The notes below the pieces were generated by a model that made no database searches, had not been told where the DNA came from, and saw only the letters and a list, made by a program, of their open reading frames with translations. 64,000 nucleotides of DNA from Marvinbryantia formatexigens (GTDB lineage Bacteria > Bacillota > Clostridia > Oscillospirales > Ruminococcaceae). Of this stretch, positions 52,805-61,400 are shown piece after piece. The first letter of the stretch is position 1, and each line of letters starts with the position of its first letter. Both the position numbers and the translations under genes were made by a program. The DNA lies in NCBI GenBank assembly GCA_021771035.1, contig JAETPU010000007.1, forward strand, positions 71,658-135,657, in the 5' to 3' direction.

Positions 52805-53593
52805 ATGATACTGGCAATTGATATTGGAAATACCAACATGGAATTCGGCGTGTGCGACAGCCAGCGGGTGGTGGCAACGTTTCGCCTGGGGACAAACCGG
52901 GACATCACCTCCGACGAGGTGGGGCTGTTTGCCAGCCAGTTCTTCCTGATTCAGGGACTGGATAAAAGCCAAATCCAGGATGTGGTCATCACCTCAGTGG
53001 TGCCGCAGGTGATGTATTCCGTCACCAATGCCATCAAAAAGTATTTTAACCGCACCCCTCTGATTGTGGGGGAGAACCTGCCCTTTCCCATTGCCAACCT
53101 CTATGACAATCCCAAGGAGGTGGGAGCGGATCGCTTGGTGAACGCGGTTGCCGCCTACCAGAAATACCATGCGCCCCTTGTCATCGTGGATTTCGGCACC
53201 GCCACCACCTTTGACGCCGTGGATGCCGACGGCGCCTATTTGGGCGGCGCTATCTATCCCGGCATCAAGATCTCCATGGACGCCCTGTTCCAGAAGGCCT
53301 CCAAGCTCCCTAGGGTGGAACTGGTGAATCCGGGGAATGTAATTGGAAAAAATACGGTAAACAGTATGCAGTCCGGCGTGATCTACGGCTATGTGGGCGC
53401 GGTGAAAAATATTGTGGAGCTCATGAAGAACTCCCTGGGCAGCGAAACCGTGGTGGTGGCCACCGGCGGGCTTTCCAAGATGATAGGCAAGGAGTCCGGC
53501 GTGTTCGACCATATCGACAAGACCCTCACCCTGGAGGGGCTGATGATGCTGTACCGCATCTACCGGGAGACACAGGAGGGTTCCGGGCGCTGA
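52805..53593 (+). CDS. coaX: Type III pantothenate kinase
   Basis: First step of coenzyme A synthesis, ATP-dependent phosphorylation of pantothenate. The 262-residue protein has the ASKHA-fold motifs of CoaX: LAIDIGNTNMEFGV at the N-terminus, ITSVVPQVM, VGADRLVNAVAAY, IVDFGTATTFDAV, GGAIYPGIKISMDAL and VVATGGLSKMI. ATG 52805 is preceded by AGAAGGA. The usual neighbour birA/nadR is absent; the gene stands alone with a long leader. Confidence 0.95.
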   Translation: MILAIDIGNTNMEFGVCDSQRVVATFRLGTNRDITSDEVGLFASQFFLIQGLDKSQIQDVVITSVVPQVMYSVTNAIKKYFNRTPLIVGENLPFPIANLYDNPKEVGADRLVNAVAAYQKYHAPLVIVDFGTATTFDAVDADGAYLGGAIYPGIKISMDALFQKASKLPRVELVNPGNVIGKNTVNSMQSGVIYGYVGAVKNIVELMKNSLGSETVVVATGGLSKMIGKESGVFDHIDKTLTLEGLMMLYRIYRETQEGSGR

Positions 53594-54491
53594 GCCTGCA
53601 CCGCCGAAAACCGCCGGCTGTGCCGCGGGACTGCCGGTGCACTGTGTCATTTTTACCCCGAGCCCTGACAAAGGGGACCGAGATGCACATAACGCATTCC
53701 CGCTTGGGCCCTGTGGTTTCCCCAGAAGGGGACTTTAAGAACGCGATTTTCAACCTTTTTGGCTGCGCTGCCGGCGGGGGAAAGCACGCAAGGGCTCAAT
53801 GTTCCGGAGAGTACCTGGAGCGTTTCTTCGATAGTTTCCCAAACCCATATACCGAGGAATCGGCGCAAAAAAAGAGCCGCCTGCCCGGGGAAGGGGCTGG
53901 CGGCCAAAGGGAAATAAAACTGGGGAAGTGAAAGGGTTAATGAAGGGAGTTGCGTGCTTGTCTTCCTTTTTCCGCTGGGAAGAACGGAACAAGGGCACGG
54001 GGGAAACCCCCATGCGGGATTGCAGGGGAAGCAATCCTTCGACAAGGATTACTATACCATAATTAGAAATATTTGTAAATCCTTTTTTTGGAAATTTTTA
54101 AAATTTCTTTTTTTGACCGCTGACAGTTGCTTGTCATGGGCAGGCGTCCCGAGGCCTTTGGACTATTGGCATCAGGAGAAGAAACCCCCAGTGCTCCTAT
54201 TTTGCAGCACCAAGTGAACCCCATTCCCGGTTTGAACCGATGGACGGGTTGCGGGGCGGCCCTTGAGGGAGCTTGCTCTCTGGACTAATGCTGCCGGGGA
54301 TTTTTCAGGTGCGCGATGGGCAGGCGGGGCGCCGAAGGGGAATACTCAGCCGCTGCCGGCTCGGCGGGCATCAAAGCGAATACAATAAGTGGGGTGGCCT
54401 GGGGCTCCCTCACAGGAAACCCGGCGGTGTGCCGCAAGGATACTGCGGAAAGATTTATCGTTGGCTGGAAGCGCCCGCAGGGCATATTTAT
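53594..54491. other. Long gene-poor stretch
   Basis: About 900 bases without a supported gene. An AT-rich core near 54050-54120 is preceded by a small hairpin (AATCCTT 54033-54039 with AAGGATT 54044-54050). Open frames lack binding sites. The amidohydrolase frame is open back to 54273, but no start there is supported. Confidence 0.45.
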
Positions 54492-55691
54492 ATGAGAGTG
54501 AAAGTGAGAACAAGAGGAATGGATATCATTCATGCACGGCTTTATACCATGGCCGGCCCGGTGATTGAGGACGGTTACCTGCGAATCCGGGACGGCGTTA
54601 TTGCGCAGCTGGGCCCTATGGAGGAATACCCCGGGGGCGCTCAGGAACAGCTGGATGTCAAGGGAAACCTGGTGTGCCCCGGCTTTGTGGACGCCCATTC
54701 CCATCTGGGAATTTGGGAGGATCAGCTGGATCACCAGGACGACACCAACGAGTGTACGGATCCCTGTACGCCTCAGCTCAGAGGGCTGGATGCGGTCAAT
54801 CCGCTGGATCCATGTTTTCAGGAGGCGCTTTTGGCGGGGGTCACCACCGTGATTACCGGCCCGGGCAGCGCAAACCCCATCGGCGGACAGATGTGCGCTG
54901 TGAAAACCTGGGGACGCCGGGTGGACGATATGGTTCTCAGGGAGCCGCTGGCTGTCAAGTTTGCCTTTGGGGAGAATCCCAAAAATGTCTACCAGGAAAA
55001 TAATCAGGCGCCCACTACCCGCATGGCAACGGCGGCGCTGATACGGGAGGAGCTGAAAAAGGCCCAGCGCTATTGGGAGGATTTGCAGCGTTCCCAGGAG
55101 GATGAGGAGATCGATCCTCCGGAATTTGATTTTAAATGCGAAGCGCTCATTCCGCTTTTGGAGGGGAAAATCCAGGCTCATATGCACGCCCACCGTACGG
55201 ATGATATCTTCACGGCCATCCGGATCGCCAAAGAGTTTCATCTGGACTATGTTCTGGTCCATGCCACGGCGGGGCATCTGGCCGCGGATTTACTCAAAGC
55301 GGAAAACGCCCGGGTTATTTCAGGGCCGTTTTTGGAGTCCCGCGTGAAACCGGAGCTGGCGGATTTGAGCATCCGCAACCCGGTGCGCCTGATTGAGGCG
55401 GGAGTGCCCACCGCCATCTGTACGGATCACCCCTGCAAGCCCCAGCAGCTGTTGGCGCTCTGCGCCGCCTATACGGTGCGGGAAGGGATGGATCCTATGC
55501 AGGCGCTGGCGTGCATCACCAGTACGCCGGCTCAAATCTGCGGGCTGGACAGCCGTGTGGGAAGCCTGGCTGTGGGCAGGGATGCGGATTTGCAGGTGTA
55601 TGAGATGGATCCGCTCTCGCTGATGGCCCGCCCGTGCATGGTGTTCTTAGAGGGCAGGCTGGTGGTAAAGGATTCAAAGCCGGTGCGGTGA
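54492..55691 (+). CDS. Amidohydrolase (imidazolonepropionase-like)
   Basis: The roughly 399-residue metal-dependent hydrolase has the composite beta-sandwich N-terminus (YLRIRDGVIAQLG) and the barrel motif GFVDAHSHLG (HxH). GVTTVITGPGSANPIGGQM, HMHAHRTDDIFTA, VLVHATAGHLA, ICTDHP with the catalytic Asp, and a C-terminal GSLAVGRDADLQVYE follow. Relatives cleave cyclic amides or deacetylate; the substrate is unknown. ATG 54492 is a compromise; ATG 54519 is an alternative with AGAGGA touching it. It lies 27 bp before a fumarase-alpha gene, suggesting a joint pathway. Confidence 0.88.
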   Translation: MRVKVRTRGMDIIHARLYTMAGPVIEDGYLRIRDGVIAQLGPMEEYPGGAQEQLDVKGNLVCPGFVDAHSHLGIWEDQLDHQDDTNECTDPCTPQLRGLDAVNPLDPCFQEALLAGVTTVITGPGSANPIGGQMCAVKTWGRRVDDMVLREPLAVKFAFGENPKNVYQENNQAPTTRMATAALIREELKKAQRYWEDLQRSQEDEEIDPPEFDFKCEALIPLLEGKIQAHMHAHRTDDIFTAIRIAKEFHLDYVLVHATAGHLAADLLKAENARVISGPFLESRVKPELADLSIRNPVRLIEAGVPTAICTDHPCKPQQLLALCAAYTVREGMDPMQALACITSTPAQICGLDSRVGSLAVGRDADLQVYEMDPLSLMARPCMVFLEGRLVVKDSKPVR

Positions 55692-55718
55692 GGCCGGGCC
55701 AAAAGGGGAAGGGTAACG

Positions 55719-56561
55719 ATGAGAGAATTAAGCGTAGAGACAATCAGTCAGGCTGTGCGGGAACTGTGTATTAAAGCTAACCGGGTGCTGCCCGATGATG
55801 TAAAGGAGCAGATGCAGTGCGCCCTGTGCCGGGAGAGAGATCCCCTGGCCCGCAGTGTGCTGGGGGATCTGGTAGAGAATTTCCGGCAGGCCCAGGCGCT
55901 GTCCCTTCCGGTGTGCCAGGATACGGGGATGGCGGTGGTGTTCCTGGAAATCGGCCAGCAGGTGTTCCTCACCGGCGGGGATTTAACCCAGGCGGTCAAC
56001 GAGGGGGTGCGCCAGGGCTATCTGCAGGGGCTGCTGCGCTGCTCGGTCGTTGAGGATCCGCTCAACCGGGAGAACACCGGGGACAATACCCCGGCGGTAA
56101 TTCATACCCAGATTGTCCCGGGGGATGCTGTGAAGGTACTGGTGGCGCCCAAGGGGTTCGGCAGTGAAAATATGAGTTCCCTGAAAATGTTCACCCCTGC
56201 CGCGGGCCCCCAAGAGATTATCAGCTGGGTGGCGGACTGCGTGTGCGGTGCCGGAGGGAACCCCTGCCCGCCCGTCGTGGTGGGCGTGGGGATCGGCGGC
56301 ACCTTCGAATATTGCGCGTACCTGGCAAAGAAGGCGTTGTGCCGCGGGCTCACCAGCCCCAACCCGAATCCCTTCTATGCCGATATGGAGCGGCAGATCC
56401 TTGCACGCCTCAATGAAACCGGCGTGGGGCCCCAGGGCTTCGGCGGAGACACCACCTGCCTGGGAGTGTGTATCGAAACCTATCCCACGCACATTGCCGG
56501 ACTGCCGGTGGCGGTGAATATGGGCTGCCACGTGACCCGCCATGCTCAAATCGTTCTGTAA
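55719..56561 (+). CDS. Fumarate hydratase, alpha subunit (class I, TtdA/FumA N-domain)
   Basis: Iron-sulfur hydro-lyase subunit of 280 residues, with LPVCQDTGMAVVFLEIGQQ, GVGIGGTFEYCAYLAKKAL and GFGGDTTCLGVCIETYPTHIAGLPVAVNMGC. These supply the cluster cysteines and substrate-binding residues of two-subunit class I fumarase/tartrate dehydratase. The beta subunit normally follows directly but is absent here; the next gene is an acetyltransferase on the other strand. ATG 55719 follows AAGGGGAAGGG. It may pair with a distant beta subunit or serve another dehydratase. Confidence 0.92.
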   Translation: MRELSVETISQAVRELCIKANRVLPDDVKEQMQCALCRERDPLARSVLGDLVENFRQAQALSLPVCQDTGMAVVFLEIGQQVFLTGGDLTQAVNEGVRQGYLQGLLRCSVVEDPLNRENTGDNTPAVIHTQIVPGDAVKVLVAPKGFGSENMSSLKMFTPAAGPQEIISWVADCVCGAGGNPCPPVVVGVGIGGTFEYCAYLAKKALCRGLTSPNPNPFYADMERQILARLNETGVGPQGFGGDTTCLGVCIETYPTHIAGLPVAVNMGCHVTRHAQIVL

Positions 56562-56656
56562 AGAAGCTGGCTTTCCATATGCTGCGGCGGTATCCGTACA
56601 GGAATCTGCAACCGCCTGCAGGGGCACAAGTAAAATTCGCTCACGGAATACGGCAT

Positions 56657-56690
56657 AAAACCCGCCTGGGAGATTTCCCGGGCGGGTTTT
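56657..56690 (+). terminator. Terminator of the amidohydrolase/fumarase unit
   Basis: AAAACCCGCC pairs with GGCGGGTTTT around a short inner hairpin; works in both directions and lies between convergent genes. Confidence 0.88.
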
Positions 56691-56740
56691 GCTTTGCCGC
56701 TTATCTTGACCGTTGATCGGCCGGCTTTGCTTCCGACATC

Positions 56741-57202
56741 TCAAAAATGATATTCCATGATGTGTTCCCCTTTGCTATCGTATTTTCCGTTAAACTGGAA
56801 ACCAATCTGCTGATAAAGTTTGATTGCATGGGGATTATTTTCATACACACTAAGATATACTGTGTCGCTTTGATATTCTGTATGCAATCTTTCAAGAAGT
56901 AAAAGTACCGACTGCTTTCCGTATCCTTTTCCCTGATACTTTTTGTCAATCAGTAGGCGATCCAGCCACAGCTGCCCCGGAACTGGTTCCGGAAAATAGC
57001 CGTACATGGCAAAACCTATCAAAATGTCGTTATCATAAATACCAACAGGCCGCCACAGCTCTAATTCGTCGGCTTCTTGCAAGCACTCGCTTACGCTCTC
57101 AATAAAACCCGCTTGTTCCGAAAAGACAGTCAAGCCCTCAACTTCCTTGCGGTTTTCGCCGCTTACTGACTTAAAATGTATTCTTTTATTATTCTTACTC
57201 AT
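56741..57202 (-). CDS. GNAT N-acetyltransferase (diamine/spermine type)
   Basis: The 153-residue acetyltransferase has WRPVGIYDNDILIGFAMYGY, then QLWLDRLLIDKKYQGKGYGKQSVLLLL (acetyl-CoA loop Q-G-K-G-Y-G-K) and YLSVYENNPHAIKLYQQIGFQFNG. This pattern is close to the spermine/spermidine acetyltransferases BltD and PaiA. ATG 57202 follows GAGAGGAAAA; upstream in-frame codons to 57262 lie inside the previous gene. It is 16 bp downstream of a second GNAT. Composition is more AT-rich than the surroundings, so it is possibly acquired. Confidence 0.9.
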   Translation of the reverse strand: MSKNNKRIHFKSVSGENRKEVEGLTVFSEQAGFIESVSECLQEADELELWRPVGIYDNDILIGFAMYGYFPEPVPGQLWLDRLLIDKKYQGKGYGKQSVLLLLERLHTEYQSDTVYLSVYENNPHAIKLYQQIGFQFNGKYDSKGEHIMEYHF

Positions 57203-57218
57203 ACTGTTTTCCTCTCTC

Positions 57219-57836
57219 TTAATTTTCATAGATAAAAAACAAAATGTCCTTTGGATTACCATTGAGCTGTAAGGTTACTTTCTCTGTTCCACACCGAAGC
57301 ATATTCTGCCGTTCATAAAAGCCATAGTTGCAAGTGGTATCTGTATATACATAGAAATGCTCAATGCTCTCACTTTTCATATAGTTTAGAAAGCGGTTAT
57401 ACAATTCTTTACCAATTCCCAAACTGCGATACTCCGGATGTATGGCAAAAAAAGACAATTCGCCTCCGTAATCCTGTGACTGCGCGGACAGGAGCTTTTC
57501 ATAAATTTTATCGACTTCCTTAAAAAAATCTCTTGCTCTGCGTCCTTCTGCTGTCAGGGAAAGCGTAAGTAAGTCCCATCTTGCCTGTATTTGAAACTTT
57601 AAGTGCCTATGGGAGCTATGAAGATGATTCCCCATAATAACCCCTATAGGCTTCCCGTTATCGAAAGCTACTTGCGTAAAAGTCTGCTCTGCCAGGCATA
57701 ACCGCAAATAGGCGTTGGATAGTCTGACAGCAGTAGCAGGAGTATAAGTTTTTTCGTATCCCCATGTGATATTGATTATATCAGAGAGAGGTTTAAAATC
57801 TTGTGATAGATAAGGGCGATAACTAATTTTGTTCAT
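57219..57836 (-). CDS. GNAT N-acetyltransferase
   Basis: The 205-residue protein has an N-terminal YRPYLSQDFKPLSDIINITWG, a central VAFDNGKPIGVIMGNHL, and an acetyl-CoA segment ELSFFAIHPEYRSLGIGKELYNRFLNYMK, followed by FYVYTDTTCNYGFYERQNML. The substrate is unknown. ATG 57836 follows TAGGAGGT. It is the first gene of a two-gene, AT-rich unit with the spermine-type GNAT. A TTGACA at about 58021-58016 on the - strand is a possible but poorly matched promoter. Confidence 0.88.
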   Translation of the reverse strand: MNKISYRPYLSQDFKPLSDIINITWGYEKTYTPATAVRLSNAYLRLCLAEQTFTQVAFDNGKPIGVIMGNHLHSSHRHLKFQIQARWDLLTLSLTAEGRRARDFFKEVDKIYEKLLSAQSQDYGGELSFFAIHPEYRSLGIGKELYNRFLNYMKSESIEHFYVYTDTTCNYGFYERQNMLRCGTEKVTLQLNGNPKDILFFIYEN

Positions 57837-58384
57837 TGAAATACCTCCTAAAAGAAAAAAAGAACCGGACAAAACAGGAAACATAACAACTGCCTTCCAA
57901 CGAAACCGTACGCGGTAACATCATACGCAATTTGTTTGTTTTACCTATTTTGCTCGGTTCATGTAGATACGCCACATCACCTAATTGTCTTCAGCTTACT
58001 ATAATTAAACAATTTTGTCAAGCAATGCCGGCTATTTCCGCCCTCGCTGTGGGTTTGGGTTTTCAGCAAGCCCCACTTCTGTGCAACCCTTTTGAGCCAC
58101 TTCTTTTCTGCGTCTGACAGTTTCTTGTAATTCAGTTTGACATAATTTATAAATCACCAAACTGAATGGGAAGGCATAGGATAAGTTAGAACCTCCCGGG
58201 AGAGGAAACCCGTTTTCCAAAACACCGGGAAGTCAGGATTATGAAGAAAACGGGAGGAGCTTTCAGCGGCACACCTAAGGGCTTTGCCAAAAGAGGATGC
58301 CGGAGGGCTTTTCCTGATTGCTGGAACCTGAAAAGCCGGGAAACCCGGAATAAGACAGCCCCAAGAAAGGGAAAGGTGATGCAG
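57837..58384. other. Intergenic region with a foldable leader before the ABC importer
   Basis: No gene. Near the importer, CCCGTTTTC (about 58209) pairs with GAAAACGGG (about 58245), and GGCTTTTC pairs with GAAAAGCC (about 58308-58336). The importer frame is open back to 58241, but that part matches no family and overlaps the fold. A TPP-riboswitch identity was considered and rejected. Confidence 0.45.
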
Positions 58385-59155
58385 ATGGAAAGTGAGGTGC
58401 TCCGTCTGGAGCATATCATGCAAAAATACCAGGCGCCCAATGGAGAAATCACCGCCATACAGGATGTCAGCTTTTCTGTTAAGGAGGGTGAGTTTGTCAG
58501 CTTGGTTGGGCCCTCTGGGTGCGGCAAATCCACTCTGCTCTCGATTGTAGCGGGGCTAATCCCCGCCACCAGCGGAGAGCTGACGCTCTATCGTCACCCG
58601 GTCTGCGGAAACAGCCCGGAAATCGGATATATGCTGCAGAAGGATAACCTGCTGGATTGGCGCTCCATTTATAAAAATGTAACGCTGGGCTTGGAACTTC
58701 GGGGCATGATGACCCAGGAAAATATCGATTACGTTCTGGAACTGCTCAATACCTATGGCCTCTACGAATTTAAGGATAAATACCCCTCACAGCTCTCCGG
58801 CGGAATGCGGCAGCGGGCGGCACTCATCCGCACCCTGGCGATTCGGCCGAAGCTTCTGCTGCTGGATGAGGCGTTTTCCGCGTTGGATTACCAGACGCGG
58901 CTGGCGGTGACGGACGATGTATACCGGATTCTCAAGAATGAGCACAAAACGGCTTTGATCGTCACTCACGATATTCCGGAGAGTATCAGTATGTCCGACC
59001 GGGTTGTCGTACTGTCCAACAGGCCGTCCACCGTGCGCAGAATTGTTCCCATCACCTTCGGGCTGGAGGACAGAACTCCGCTGAAGTGCCGGGAACAGCC
59101 TGAGTTCAGCCGGTATTTCAATGAAATTTGGAAAGAGCTTGATGTCCATGTATAA
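58385..59155 (+). CDS. ABC importer ATP-binding protein (NitT/TauT type)
   Basis: The 256-residue ATPase has Walker A GPSGCGKSTLL, a MLQKDNLLDWRSIYKNV Q-loop, signature LSGGMRQRAALIRTLA, Walker B LLLLDEAFSALD and a switch His in VTHDIPE. SGGMRQRA and LLDWRS are typical of nitrate/sulfonate/thiamine-precursor importers (SsuB/TauB/ThiZ). ATG 58385 is preferred, with AAAGG about 8 bases upstream; ATG 58379 is too close. The overlap of 14 bp with the permease gene indicates coupling. Confidence 0.92.
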   Translation: MESEVLRLEHIMQKYQAPNGEITAIQDVSFSVKEGEFVSLVGPSGCGKSTLLSIVAGLIPATSGELTLYRHPVCGNSPEIGYMLQKDNLLDWRSIYKNVTLGLELRGMMTQENIDYVLELLNTYGLYEFKDKYPSQLSGGMRQRAALIRTLAIRPKLLLLDEAFSALDYQTRLAVTDDVYRILKNEHKTALIVTHDIPESISMSDRVVVLSNRPSTVRRIVPITFGLEDRTPLKCREQPEFSRYFNEIWKELDVHV

Positions 59156-59975
59156 GCCGATTGTATCAAAAGAACACGAAGTTTACCTCAAAAAAAGGAA
59201 GCGTAAAAAACTGATGATTCTGATTAGCCAAATCCTGATTGTGGTGTTGGGCATTGCGCTATGGGAAATTCTGGCCGACGTGGGGGTTATCGACAGCTTT
59301 ATCATGAGCCAGCCCTCCCGGATTGTGGATACCTTTGCCAATTTGGCCAACAACGATCTGCTGACCCACCTGGGCGTGACCTGTTATGAAACCCTGGTAG
59401 GGTTTTTATTGGGAACCGTGATGGGCACCCTGACCGCCATTATCCTGTGGTGGAGCGAAACTCTCTCGAAAATCAGCGAACCGTTCCTGGTGGTGCTCAA
59501 TTCCCTTCCTAAAATTGCCCTGGGCCCGGTCATTATTATCTGGGTCGGCGCCGGGACACAGGCCATCATTGTCATGGCCCTGGCCATTTCCCTGATTGTC
59601 ACGATCCTGGAGATGCTCAACGGGTTTCTCAACACGGATAAAGAGCTTATCCGCATGGTGCAGACCTTTGGGGCCAACCGGATTCAGATCTTCACCAAGG
59701 TGGTGTTCCCCTCCAATATCCATACGCTGTTCAATTCCCTGAAGGTCAATATCGGCCTGTCGCTGGTGGGCGTGATTGCGGGGGAGTTCCTGGTCTCCAA
59801 GGCGGGGCTGGGGTATCTGATTGTCTATGGCGGGCAGGTCTTTAAGCTGGATTTGGTGATGACCAGCGTCATTATCCTGGCGGTGGTGGCCGCGCTCATG
59901 TACGAAGCGGTCGTACTGCTGGAGCGCTGGGTTACCCGGCGGCTCAGCCATACCGCCGCCCCTGCCAAAAAATAG
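59142..59975 (+). CDS. ABC importer permease (NitT/TauT type)
   Basis: The 277-residue permease has six or so helices and the EAA loop seen as EMLNGFLNTDKELIRMVQTFGANRIQIFTKVVFPSN. This is the form used by SsuC/TauC/ThiX permeases. ATG 59142 has GGAAAGAG upstream; the frame is open to 59121 without a site. It works with the ATPase before it and the lipoprotein after it. Confidence 0.91.
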   Translation: MSMYKPIVSKEHEVYLKKRKRKKLMILISQILIVVLGIALWEILADVGVIDSFIMSQPSRIVDTFANLANNDLLTHLGVTCYETLVGFLLGTVMGTLTAIILWWSETLSKISEPFLVVLNSLPKIALGPVIIIWVGAGTQAIIVMALAISLIVTILEMLNGFLNTDKELIRMVQTFGANRIQIFTKVVFPSNIHTLFNSLKVNIGLSLVGVIAGEFLVSKAGLGYLIVYGGQVFKLDLVMTSVIILAVVAALMYEAVVLLERWVTRRLSHTAAPAKK

Positions 59976-60193
59976 GGCGCCTGCGGGCGCCGCCTGAGGC
60001 GTTCCGGGCCATGGGCTCCGGAAAGCCCGCGCTGGTTTTTAATGCTGGTTCATAGCGCTTGGATGGTACAACGCCCGGCGGGCTGCCCGAAAAAAGCTGA
60101 AAAACGTCTTTGCAGCGCCGCCGGCGGTTTTGCCGTCCATAGGCTATCCAATAGAGCCCAAGTACCCCAAACTTTATTAGGAGGAATGACTCA

Positions 60194-61213
60194 GTGAAAA
60201 AAAGCGGTAGAATTCTGGCACTGATTCTGGCAGGAGCGCTCACCGGCGCCCTGGCGGGATGCAGCTCCACCCAGAAGGAAGGCGAAAAAAAGCTGCAGAC
60301 CATCAATGTGAGCGAAGTGACCCATTCCGTCTTCTATGCGCCTCAGTATGTTGCCATCAACAAGGGGTTCTTTGAGAAGCGCGGGCTCAAGCTGGAGCTT
60401 ACGGACGGCCAGGGCGCCGACAAGGTGATGGCAGCGGTTCTCTCCGGGAGCATGGATATCGGCTTTGCCGGCCCTGAGAGCACGATTTACGTCTACAACG
60501 AGGGACGTCAGGATTATCCCAAGGTATTTGCCCAGCTCACCCAGAGGGACGGCTCCTTCCTGGTGGGGCGCGAAAAGGATGACTCCTTCACCTGGGATAA
60601 GCTGAGGGATAAGGTGGTGCTGCCGGGCAGAAAGGGCGGCGTGCCCTATATGGCCCTGGAGTATGTCATCAAGCAGAACGGCCTGGTCCCCGGCGAAACG
60701 GTGACTTTGGACGACAGCATCCAGTTTGCTCTGATGGCCGGAGCCTTTACAGCCGGCACCGGCGATTATGTGACCATCTTTGAACCCACCGCAACCGAGA
60801 TGGAAAAACAGGGCAAGGGATACATTGTAGCCTCTGTGGGTGAGGAAGCGGGCGAAATTCCCTATACCGCGTATTTTACCAGCCAGAGCTATATGCAGGA
60901 GCATCCGGATGTGGTTCAGAGCTTTACCGACGCCATCTATGAGGGCCAGCAGTGGGTGAGCACCCACACGGCCAAGGAGATTGCCGAGGTCATTCACCCG
61001 TCCTTCTCCGATACGGATTTGGATGTTCTGGAGACCGTTGTGCAGCGCTACCTGGATATCGGCGCCTGGAGCGAAACGCCCGTGATGAAGGAGGAATCCT
61101 TCCAGCGGCTGCAAACGGTGATGGAGAGCGCCGGGGAGCTCAATCAAAAGGCTGATTTTGATAAGATTGTCGATAACTCCTTTGCGCAGAAGGCTGTGGA
61201 ATCTGCAAAATAG
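60194..61213 (+). CDS. NMT1/SsuA-like substrate-binding lipoprotein
   Basis: The 339-residue extracellular binding protein starts at GTG with AGGAGGA upstream and has a lipoprotein signal ending LAGC (Cys23). The core SVFYAPQYVAINKGFFEKRGLKLELTDGQGADKVMAAVLSGSMDIGFAGPE is the classical NMT1/THI5-like fold of nitrate, aliphatic sulfonate, taurine and pyrimidine-precursor binding proteins. The substrate cannot be told apart by eye. It is separated from the permease by about 220 bp, which include a GGCGCC hairpin near 59975-59995, perhaps tuning expression. Confidence 0.91.
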   Translation: MKKSGRILALILAGALTGALAGCSSTQKEGEKKLQTINVSEVTHSVFYAPQYVAINKGFFEKRGLKLELTDGQGADKVMAAVLSGSMDIGFAGPESTIYVYNEGRQDYPKVFAQLTQRDGSFLVGREKDDSFTWDKLRDKVVLPGRKGGVPYMALEYVIKQNGLVPGETVTLDDSIQFALMAGAFTAGTGDYVTIFEPTATEMEKQGKGYIVASVGEEAGEIPYTAYFTSQSYMQEHPDVVQSFTDAIYEGQQWVSTHTAKEIAEVIHPSFSDTDLDVLETVVQRYLDIGAWSETPVMKEESFQRLQTVMESAGELNQKADFDKIVDNSFAQKAVESAK

Positions 61214-61235
61214 TAAAATACAAACCATGGCGGCG

Positions 61236-61263
61236 GCCCGTCCGGGGAATACTCCGGGCGGGC
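61236..61263 (+). terminator. Possible terminator of the ABC importer
   Basis: GCCCGTCCGG pairs with CCGGGCGGGC; the T-run comes only about 11 bases later, so efficiency is uncertain. Confidence 0.5.
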
Positions 61264-61302
61264 TTATTGTCTGGTTTTTTGTATAGGCCCTGCAAACATT
61301 CA

Positions 61303-61331
61303 TTGAAAAAACCATCCGGGTATAGTACAAT
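61303..61331 (+). promoter_or_regulatory. Promoter of the metallophosphoesterase-like gene
   Basis: TTGAAA at 61303-61308 and TACAAT at 61326-61331, spacing 17 bases. Confidence 0.78.
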
Positions 61332-61400
61332 GAACATAAAGATTGCGGATGTACCGGCTGGACTCTCAGTGGTTGCGCTGGCAGAAAAGGGGGAGGGCGA

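Noticed and set aside
53620..53931. 103-codon frame after coaX
   Set aside because: No binding site or motif; probably chance in GC-rich DNA.
58300..58380. Possible TPP riboswitch (GGAACCTGA followed by an AATAAG-like stretch and GGGAA)
   Set aside because: The CTGAGA and ACCC core elements and stems of the thiamine box are absent, and GGAACCTGA lies inside a simple GGCTTTTC/GAAAAGCC hairpin.
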